DNA of 5,808 nt from Chloroflexia bacterium (GTDB lineage Bacteria > Chloroflexota > Chloroflexia > Thermomicrobiales > UBA6265), in the NCBI GenBank assembly GCA_013696525.1, contig JACCYK010000066.1, positions 1 to 5,808 on the forward strand, in the 5' to 3' direction. The notes beneath the pieces are model-generated. The model worked only from the letters and a program-made list of their open reading frames with translations, had not been told where the DNA came from and did not search any database. The position numbers were made by a program, and so were the translations under genes. This document shows, one piece after another, positions 1 through 4,860 of the stretch. Position 1 is the stretch's first letter. Each line of letters starts with the position of its first letter.

Positions 1-618
1 CCCGTACCCGGGCAGCTCGGTCCGCGTATCGCGGGGAATCGCCAGGAGCCGGCAGGACCGATCGGCGGGGTCGAGACGAAGCACCGCGATCGCGTCCGCC
101 CGCACCCCGATATCGATTGCCTCACCGGGCCGGGCGTCGACCCCAAGCAGGAGGATGGTCATCGGCTCGGGGACGGTCGGTTGGGCGCCGGCGGCGACCG
201 CCACGCCGCTGACTGTGTCGGAAGTGCCGGCCAGCGTCTGGCCAAGGTCGTCCCACCAATGCGGGTTTCCGCTTGGCGCGAGCTGGTCAGTCCCGATCGC
301 GGCATGGGCCGGGTTGGTATCAACATCGCCGGTGTCGGGGAGGCCTAGGGCCGACAGGGATACGCTCGCCGGCGGCGGGCTGACCGCCTGAAGGGAGCCA
401 ACCGTGGACAGGACCCGGAGCATGAGGCCGGTGACCGCGGCGGCGGCGAACACGAGGACAATCAGGAGCGTGGCCGCCAGCCGCCGCCCGCGGCCGGACG
501 ACCGGCTATGCGGGGGCGGGGTCGCCGTCGCCGCCGTTAGGCGGCCGCCGCACGATGTGCAAAAGACATCTCTTGGATCGGCGCCGCCGCCCCATGTTGG
601 GCAGGTTGGTGTTGACAT
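1..618 (-). CDS. LytR-CpsA-Psr (LCP) family protein with N-terminal zinc-ribbon-like segment, partial (C-terminus off the left edge)
   Basis: LCP proteins are membrane-anchored phosphotransferases that attach wall glycopolymers to peptidoglycan outside the cell. The frame is open from the ATG at 618 to the left edge (206 residues), so about the first third of the LCP domain is visible. Residues 6-23 resemble a short zinc ribbon (CPTW, then FCTSCG), with Trp9 where a second Cys is expected. A basic stretch (about 38-47) and one hydrophobic helix (about 48-67) follow, which suggests a cytoplasmic N-terminus. Residues 70-150 are a Pro/Gly/Ala/Ser-rich linker. The LCP core starts at about 153: ILLLGVDAR (155-163, conserved D161 and R163), RADAI (173-177) and IPRDTR (194-199), close to the family signatures GxDxR, R-[ST]-D and PRD. 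The start is supported by GAGG 7 nt upstream. The gene is divergent from the kinase operon. Family assignment is firm; the polymer substrate cannot be inferred. Confidence 0.9.
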   Translation of the reverse strand, partial: MSTPTCPTWGGGADPRDVFCTSCGGRLTAATATPPPHSRSSGRGRRLAATLLIVLVFAAAAVTGLMLRVLSTVGSLQAVSPPPASVSLSALGLPDTGDVDTNPAHAAIGTDQLAPSGNPHWWDDLGQTLAGTSDTVSGVAVAAGAQPTVPEPMTILLLGVDARPGEAIDIGVRADAIAVLRLDPADRSCRLLAIPRDTRTELPGYG

Positions 619-625
619 CGATGAA

Positions 626-629
626 CCTC
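626..629 (-). promoter_or_regulatory. Ribosome binding site of the LCP gene
   Basis: On the minus strand this reads GAGG, 7 nt before the ATG at 618. It decides the start, because the longer minus-strand frame that overlaps here (starting at 901) is in another phase. Confidence 0.6.
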
Positions 630-779
630 GCGCGTCGGATCGGCCGCCCCTCGTCCCGACGCGGAGTGTGACCCAGTTGCGCGTTTGCTTCAATGTGAAC
701 CACACGGTCGCGGCAGGTTTTGGGTAGGACGGCGGCCCCATGTGGGCCTCTTGCTCGCATCAGGTCGGCAATCAATCCA

Positions 780-801
780 GACGCGCGGGGAGTCGCGCGT
801 C
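780..801. repeat. 8-bp perfect inverted repeat in the divergent promoter region
   Basis: GACGCGCG (780-787) and CGCGCGTC (794-801) are exact reverse complements separated by 6 bp. The centre lies about 150 bp from each flanking start codon. It could be an operator for a dimeric regulator, such as the NarL-type regulator encoded downstream, or an RNA hairpin in a leader. In DNA this GC-rich a dyad of this size can also arise by chance, and no second copy is seen in the window. Confidence 0.35.
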
Positions 802-940
802 CTCGCGAATAGACGCTGATCGACGTTTTGAGCGGCTCTGGGGTTATTGGCTGCACGCCAACGGTACGGAAGGGCCGGCCCGTGGTTCCGTTCGGATACA
901 ATGGTGGCTATCCGCTTGCGCCCGGTTATGGTTGGTGTCT

Positions 941-2830
941 ATGAAACCAAGCAATCGTCACGGCAATCAGTTCGAGCACCGGTGGTCCCTACGGGTACGG
1001 TTCCTGCTGATCGCGGGTGCCTGCTTGTTGCCCTTGCTCGGGGTGACGATTTATGTGCTCAGCCAGAGCCTGGAGCATAGCCGGGCCCAATTACTGAATG
1101 CCGAGGTCGCGACCGCCGAAGTCGTTGCCCAGGTGCTGCGGGCGACGCTCGACGACAATGGCCGGATGCTGATCGAGCTGGCAAACACGGAACGGATTCG
1201 CCAGCTCGATGCCACTCGCTCGCGTGCCGTGTTGGATGAGTTCAAGCGGGCCCGACCGAGCGTCTACGCGCTGTTCTTGCTCGATGCCGAGCGAGACCTG
1301 ATCGACTTCGCCGGTCTCGATCCATCGATCCTGACTAACACGAGCTCGTTTAACGCGGCCATCGATCAGGCGATGCTGGGGGAGGAGTTCGGCGTCTCGA
1401 ACCGGCTCACGACCGATGACGGCCCCCTGTTCGCGATCGTCGCCCCGGTCTGGGCCCAGGAGCAGGAGGATGGCCAGCCGGTCGGCGTGGTGGGGGCGTT
1501 GCTCTCCGCCGACCGGATCAAGGACACGGTGTTACCGTTCGCCCGCGGGGAGACCGTGATCGCCATCTTTACGGAGAACGAAGTTCTGGCCGCCCAGGCG
1601 CCAGGGATGGAAGAGTCGGAGACCGCCGACCGGCTGGCGCTGCCGATCGGGGACGCGGTCGGCGGCCTGGCGGGAACGTATAGCTTCGTCGATGAATCAG
1701 GGGCCGAGCGGCTCGCCGCGGTCGAACCGGTGCCGTTGACAGGCGCGAACTGGGCCGTGCTCGTCACGCAGCCATCGCCGCTCACGTACGGCCCAAACCG
1801 GGCGTTGTTGATTCGGGGGGTCAGCGCGCTGGCGCTGGCGGTGGCGGCGACGCTGATCCTCACACTCACCCTCGGCGAGTGGGTCGCTCGTCCCATCCGG
1901 CAACTGACCGCCCACGCCTTCGCCATCGCCCGCGGCGATTTCGGCCAGCGGGCGGCGCCGAGTGGCGGCGGTGAGATCACGGCGCTCGGGGTGGCCTTTA
2001 CCGAAATGTCCGATCGGCTCCAGAGTCAGGTCCACGACCTCGAGCTGGCGCGCGAAGCGGGCGCCGCCCACGCCGAGCAGATGCGTGAGCTCAACCGCCG
2101 GACGGTGCGCTTGCAGGAGGATGAGCGCCGGCGGATCTCCGGTGACATCCATGATGCGGTGGCGCCGCTCATTACCGGCGCCCTCTACCAAACGCGGGCG
2201 CTCCGGCTGGGGCCGGCGGGGTCCTCCGAGGTGACCGCGAGCAGCAACGGCGACACCGCGATCGCTGATTTGGATGCCATTGCCGACCTGCTGACCCGCG
2301 CCATGGAAGAGCTGCACCATGTTATTTTCGCTTTGCGGCCACCTGATCTCGATGACCTCGGCGTGGTTGCCGCCATCGAGCGCTATATCAATCAGGTGGA
2401 GCGCTCGGGGCTGAAGTGCCGGTTGGAGCTGATCGGGGAACCGCCGACGTTGATGCCGGAGGTACGGCTTGCGGTCTACCGCATCGTTCAAGAAGCGCTG
2501 CACAACGCGTTGCGCCATGCGGCGGCCGACCAGGCCGTGGTCCAGTTGGAAACCAACGACGAGACCCTGCGGGTCATCATTCGCGACAATGGGGCCGGCT
2601 TCAACCCCGAATCGGCGGCGCGGCCGAGCGCCCTGGGACTGCTGAGCATGCGGGAACGGGCGGCCGCGATCGGGGCCGCCTTCGCCGTGTCGTCGCGACC
2701 CGGCGACGGCACCACGATCGTGATCGAGCGGCGAATGGAGGCCGAGCAGTTGGAAGAGACGGGAACGATCACGGTCGTGGTCAAGCCGGACGGGGTTGAG
2801 GATCATCTCGTCCAGGCGGCGCCGGTATGA
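941..2830 (+). CDS. Membrane sensor histidine kinase, HisKA_3 (NarX/DegS/DesK-like) type
   Basis: Sensor kinase that autophosphorylates on His and passes phosphate to the regulator encoded next to it. In the 629 residues: helix TM1 (about 20-41); an extracellular region of about 250 residues (42-290), of a size and pattern that suggests a double CACHE domain, ligand unknown; TM2 (about 292-312); HAMP linker (about 313-365); coiled coil; HisKA_3 dimerisation helix with EDERRRISGDIHD, phospho-acceptor His404; and an ATPase domain with N-box E518/N522, G1 box DNGAG (549-553), a GLLSMRERA segment (566-574) and GDGTT (588-592). About 30 residues extend past the ATPase fold. Pro409 occupies the Gln position of the DxxxQ phosphatase motif. 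The ATG at 941 is preferred because TM1 follows at once and the 67-residue extension back to 740 looks non-coding; no clear Shine-Dalgarno supports it, and GTG 935 is an alternative. The stop overlaps the next gene by ATGA. Confidence 0.93.
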   Translation: MKPSNRHGNQFEHRWSLRVRFLLIAGACLLPLLGVTIYVLSQSLEHSRAQLLNAEVATAEVVAQVLRATLDDNGRMLIELANTERIRQLDATRSRAVLDEFKRARPSVYALFLLDAERDLIDFAGLDPSILTNTSSFNAAIDQAMLGEEFGVSNRLTTDDGPLFAIVAPVWAQEQEDGQPVGVVGALLSADRIKDTVLPFARGETVIAIFTENEVLAAQAPGMEESETADRLALPIGDAVGGLAGTYSFVDESGAERLAAVEPVPLTGANWAVLVTQPSPLTYGPNRALLIRGVSALALAVAATLILTLTLGEWVARPIRQLTAHAFAIARGDFGQRAAPSGGGEITALGVAFTEMSDRLQSQVHDLELAREAGAAHAEQMRELNRRTVRLQEDERRRISGDIHDAVAPLITGALYQTRALRLGPAGSSEVTASSNGDTAIADLDAIADLLTRAMEELHHVIFALRPPDLDDLGVVAAIERYINQVERSGLKCRLELIGEPPTLMPEVRLAVYRIVQEALHNALRHAAADQAVVQLETNDETLRVIIRDNGAGFNPESAARPSALGLLSMRERAAAIGAAFAVSSRPGDGTTIVIERRMEAEQLEETGTITVVVKPDGVEDHLVQAAPV

Positions 2831-3462
2831 TCACCGTGCTCTTGGTCGACGATCATCCCGTGGTCATCGAAGGTCTCCGGAAGATGCTGGCAACGGCCGG
2901 CGATATCGACGTTACTGGTGAAGCGCATGACGCCTCCGGCGCGATCGATCGGGCGCGCGCCCTGCGGCCGGATGTGATCCTGCTCGATTTGCGGATGCCG
3001 GGCGCCAGCGGCGTGCAGGCGACCCGCCGGATGCGCGAGCAAGGCGTTGCCTCGGCCGTCATCATCCTGACCTCGTATGGCGACCAAGCCTATGTCCGGC
3101 AGGCAATCGAGGCCGGGGCCGACGGCTATCTGTTGAAGAGCACGCCGCCGGAACAGCTCATCGCGGCGATTCGAGCTGCGGCGCGGGGTCGGGGCCAGCT
3201 CAGCCCGGAGCTGCTGGACGGTATGCTGCGCGAATTTAGCGGCCTCGCCCGCGAGCAAACGCAGCGCTCCGTCGATCTCTCCGAAGAAGACCTCGAGATC
3301 TTGCGGCGGACGAGCGAAGGGGCGACGAACCGCGAGATTGGCGTGACGCTCGGCCGGACCGAGGTCGCGGTCAAGAAGCGGCTCCAAGTCATTTTCGCCA
3401 AGCTTGGGGCGGTCGACCGCGCCCACGCCGTGGCGGAGGCGATCCGGCGCGGCTTGATCTGA
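2827..3462 (+). CDS. NarL/FixJ-family response regulator (receiver plus LuxR-type HTH)
   Basis: Cytoplasmic transcription factor switched by the kinase encoded just upstream. It has 211 residues, the usual size of the family. The receiver domain (1-120) has the acidic pair D8/D9, phospho-acceptor D54 in ILLDLRMPG, T82 in ILTS and K104 in YLLKS. After a linker, the LuxR-type helix-turn-helix covers about 150-211: LSEEDLEILRRTSEGATNREIG, then EVAVKKRL in the recognition region, IFAKLGAVDR, and the typical C-terminal RRGLI. The recognition helix has AVKKRL where most relatives read TVKxHL, so its DNA site may be unusual. Translation starts in the ATGA overlap with the kinase, with no good ribosome site of its own, which indicates coupling and one operon. 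Targets are unknown; the divergent LCP gene and autoregulation are guesses. Confidence 0.95.
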   Translation: MITVLLVDDHPVVIEGLRKMLATAGDIDVTGEAHDASGAIDRARALRPDVILLDLRMPGASGVQATRRMREQGVASAVIILTSYGDQAYVRQAIEAGADGYLLKSTPPEQLIAAIRAAARGRGQLSPELLDGMLREFSGLAREQTQRSVDLSEEDLEILRRTSEGATNREIGVTLGRTEVAVKKRLQVIFAKLGAVDRAHAVAEAIRRGLI

Positions 3463-3791
3463 CGGTTAAGCGTTCCGCGCGATCCGCGGCGGGTCAACGG
3501 CGGGGCAATCCTTGGCAGCGCGACGAATGGTGTACGTACAGTTAGTCCTCAGTTTCTTTGGTTCGAACGTGCCGAACTGGCTATCCGATTGGCACATGCT
3601 GCTGCCTTCTTGTCACCGTATGATTGTTCCTAGAGGTCATTGACGCGGTCTGGTCCTCCAGCCAGCGGGCGACCTCAACGGGTGGCAATGTCGCCGCCAA
3701 GATTCGGACGGGTCGCGCGAGCGATAGCCGACAGATCGAGATTACTCCCTGCCCGCGTCGCCAGCCACGGCGCGTGGCGTCCTTCCCTCCC

Positions 3792-3845
3792 CGAGGCGTC
3801 GGTCGCGCGTTCCCATCCGGTCGCGCGACCCCACCTCGTTTTTTT
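3792..3845 (+). terminator. Intrinsic (Rho-independent) terminator, orphan
   Basis: CGAGG (3792-3796) pairs with CCTCG (3834-3838), and GGTCGCGCG (3801-3809) with CGCGCGACC (3822-3830), giving 5 + 9 bp around a small internal loop and a 12-nt apical loop. Seven T residues (3839-3845) follow at once, the only such T-tract in the window. This is the classic intrinsic terminator layout on the plus strand. It lies 330 bp after the regulator stop, so it either ends a long 3' UTR of the kinase/regulator transcript or ends a small RNA made from within the gap. An upstream segment (3710-3720) can pair with the same 3' arm. Confidence 0.65.
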
Positions 3846-3958
3846 GTGCCCTCGCTGTTCTCTGATGGCGCGAACTACACACGGTTGCGACCGCTCGTCG
3901 CCACGCGGTGCGTCCCTGTCCCGGTGATGAAGTTGCGCTTCGGCGCCGGAATCGACCC

Positions 3959-4014
3959 CCTAACCCCCAGTCCCGCAGGGACACGATCGGCTTCCTAACT
4001 CCCAATCCCGCGGG
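3959..4014. repeat. Degenerate intergenic repeat, two copies 35 bp apart
   Basis: CCTAACCCCCAGTCCCGCAG (start 3959) recurs as CCTAACTCCCAATCCCGCGG (start 3994), with 3 mismatches in 20. The first copy includes a 5-bp hairpin GTCCC-GCA-GGGAC (3970-3982). It resembles, from memory, the dispersed CCCTAACCCCCAGCCCC...TCCCGCAGGGAGAGG intergenic repeats of Chloroflexota and some other large genomes, so I read this as a decayed copy. No transposase is nearby. Confidence 0.45.
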
Positions 4015-4036
4015 CAAGAACAAACGCGTGATCCGG

Positions 4037-4100
4037 ATTCCGTGTCAGCGGCATCTTTCCAGGGCGTGCTCCTGGTACACGGAATGGTCAGCTAATGACC
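4037..4100. repeat. Nested and adjacent inverted repeats upstream of the Cys-rich gene
   Basis: ATTCCGTGT (4037-4045) and ACACGGAAT (4077-4085) are perfect 9-bp complements. Inside, CCAGG (4059-4063) pairs with CCTGG (4071-4075). Directly after the outer stem comes GGTCA-GCTAA-TGACC (4086-4100), a second 5-bp hairpin. The block ends 172 bp before the downstream start codon. It could be a folded leader RNA or a protein-binding region; neither can be decided from one sequence. Confidence 0.35.
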
Positions 4101-4108
4101 GGCTAATG
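4091..4108 (+). repeat. Tandem GCTAATG direct repeat with 11-bp period
   Basis: GCTAATG occurs at 4091-4097 and again at 4102-4108, one helical turn apart. This is the usual arrangement for paired half-sites of OmpR/PhoB-type regulators. The first copy overlaps the GGTCA/TGACC hairpin. No regulator of that type is encoded in the window, and the repeat is short enough to be chance. Confidence 0.25.
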
Positions 4109-4257
4109 GGCGTCGCCTAGAGTGGCACCCGTGGAGAGGCCGGTCGGCCCGAATCACGGACCGATCTAGGAGCGGATGCGCCCGCGGCACGAGTCGGCGG
4201 GATCGTGTGGCGGCTGCCGGCACCGGACTCGTGGCGGGTCATGGCCGCCTCGCCGTC

Positions 4258-4265
4258 GAGGAGGA
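4258..4265 (+). promoter_or_regulatory. Strong ribosome binding site of the Cys-rich gene
   Basis: GAGGAGGA lies 7 nt before the ATG at 4273. It fixes the start there and not at the in-frame ATG at 4207, which has no such site and would add 22 residues before the Tat leader. Confidence 0.85.
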
Positions 4266-4272
4266 TCAACGA

Positions 4273-4776
4273 ATGGGTGGGCAATGGTTCGACGAGTTGA
4301 CGACAGCGTTCGTCACCAGCCGGCGAGGCGCGTTGCGTTTCGCCTTGGGAGGCGCGGTTGGCGCGGCGGCGCTCCGGCTCGGCCTCGGGGAAGCCGCTGC
4401 TGCCTGCCGGAAGCCGGGAAAACCCTGCGATAAGAAGAAGCACAAGTGCTGCGGCGGCGCCAAGTGTAAGGCCGGGACGTGTAAGTGTAAGGGAGCGATT
4501 GCCTGCTACAACACCTGCTGCCAACCCGGCCAAATCTGCCTTAACGACATCGGCTGCGTCAACGGTCCGCTCGAGACTGGCGATCACTGCAACCCGAAGA
4601 AGCGGTTCGGTTGCCAGTCCGGCATCTGCGCCTGCATTAGCAACTCTGAGATCGGAACGGTTTGCACCTGCCGGGCGAACAACTGCGCCCACCTGACCGG
4701 ACTTTGCACGAAAACCTCGGAGTGTTGTCTCGGCGGCTGCAGCGGCTTCACCCACCAGTGTGAGGTCATCGAGTAG
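4273..4776 (+). CDS. Tat-exported cysteine-rich protein with knottin-like six-Cys modules
   Basis: Small secreted protein of unknown function, 167 residues. The N-terminus (FDELT, then TSRRGALRFALGG at 15-27, and an Ala/Leu-rich stretch to about 44) is a twin-arginine signal peptide with R17/R18. Cleavage is likely within the AAAA before C45; the AAAC junction is only a poor lipobox. The rest (45-167) has 24 Cys in about 123 residues and none lies before C45. They fall into four groups of six. C45-C70 is spaced 6-6-0-4-4, C72-C95 is spaced 5-3-0-5-5, and C138-C163 is spaced 6-5-0-3-6, each with the central CC of inhibitor-cystine-knot folds. The third group (C106-C133) is irregular with two CxC pairs. 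Module 1 is Lys-rich. Similar Tat-led Cys-rich proteins occur, from memory, in Thermomicrobia. It is convergent with the LPDTG gene. A toxin, protease inhibitor, metal binder or surface structural role are all open. Confidence 0.88.
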   Translation: MGGQWFDELTTAFVTSRRGALRFALGGAVGAAALRLGLGEAAAACRKPGKPCDKKKHKCCGGAKCKAGTCKCKGAIACYNTCCQPGQICLNDIGCVNGPLETGDHCNPKKRFGCQSGICACISNSEIGTVCTCRANNCAHLTGLCTKTSECCLGGCSGFTHQCEVIE

Positions 4777-4795
4777 ACACGAGGGCTCGGCCAAC

Positions 4796-4836
4796 GACAA
4801 TGCCGCCGGTCCCAGCCCGGGACCGGCGGCATTGTC
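4796..4836. terminator. Perfect 18-bp hairpin between convergent genes, probable bidirectional terminator
   Basis: The arm at 4796-4813 (GACAATGCCGCCGGTCCC) is the exact reverse complement of 4819-4836, with a 5-nt loop (AGCCC). It lies 20 bp after the Cys-rich gene stop and 24 bp before the stop of the opposing gene, the expected place for a shared terminator. Neither side has a T-tract, so it would work as a U-less hairpin or as an RNA-stabilising 3' end. Confidence 0.8.
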
Positions 4837-4860
4837 CGTGGAGCGCGGCGTGCGCGAGCG

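Larger units (their letters stand above)
619..940. promoter_or_regulatory. Divergent intergenic region between the LCP gene and the kinase operon
   Basis: These 322 bp separate two divergent genes and should hold both promoters. No strong promoter is visible. On the plus strand TACAAT (897-902) could be a -10 box giving a leader of roughly 30 nt before the kinase ATG at 941, but there is no matching -35. On the minus strand TTGAAG (688-693) and CACACT (665-670), 17 bp apart, are a weak candidate for the LCP gene. An 8-bp inverted repeat lies at 780-801, and a weaker 5-bp dyad GGCCC/GGGCC at 734-748. No credible small ORF is seen. The role is inferred from position only. Confidence 0.4.
3463..4272. 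other. Gene-free stretch with structured elements
   Basis: About 810 bp with no ORF that has a credible start, ribosome site and protein-like composition. The first part (about 3535-3650) is less GC-rich than its surroundings and holds short palindromes (TGTACGTACA at 3531-3540, GTTCGAAC at 3561-3568) and an isolated -10-like TATGAT at 3619-3624 without a proper -35. It is followed by an orphan intrinsic terminator (3792-3845), a degenerate repeat pair (3959-4014) and a nested hairpin block (4037-4100). The last 170 bp lead into the Cys-rich gene and must hold its promoter or leader, but no clear -35/-10 pair is visible there. Confidence 0.6.

Noticed and set aside
328..342. LPDTG motif in the LCP protein (residues 93-97)
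   Set aside because: It lies in the linker after the N-terminal membrane helix, with no following hydrophobic segment and basic tail, so it is not a sorting signal.
740..940. Longer start for the histidine kinase (67 extra residues)
   Set aside because: The extension has no protein-like features or ribosome site, would bury the membrane anchor, and covers the divergent promoter region. The ATG at 941 places the first helix near the N-terminus.
1697..2806. Minus-strand open frame of 369 codons opposite the kinase
   Set aside because: Antisense shadow of a clear kinase gene in GC-rich DNA; the translation is Arg/Gly/His-rich without a recognisable domain.
3475..3489. Hairpin CCGCG-CGATC-CGCGG just after the regulator gene as its terminator
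   Set aside because: Only 5 bp and no T-tract; expected by chance in this base composition. The better terminator is at 3792-3845.
3555..3580. tRNA T-loop-like GGTTCGAAC
   Set aside because: The stem cannot close (the base after the loop is G, not C), and no acceptor or anticodon arm is found around it.
3590..3606. Sigma-54-like TGGCAC...TGC element
   Set aside because: The GG and GC elements are one base too far apart, and no gene with an enhancer-binding activator is nearby.
3624..3998. Plus-strand open frames in the gap (3624-3998 and 3640-3927)
   Set aside because: TTG starts without ribosome sites, Arg/Pro/Ser-rich translations, and both run through the intrinsic terminator.
4117..4800. 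Minus-strand open frame of 227 codons, longer than the Cys-rich gene it opposes
   Set aside because: It covers the plus-strand gene with a strong ribosome site, Tat leader and ordered Cys pattern. The antisense product is Ala/Arg-rich and starts inside the terminator hairpin.
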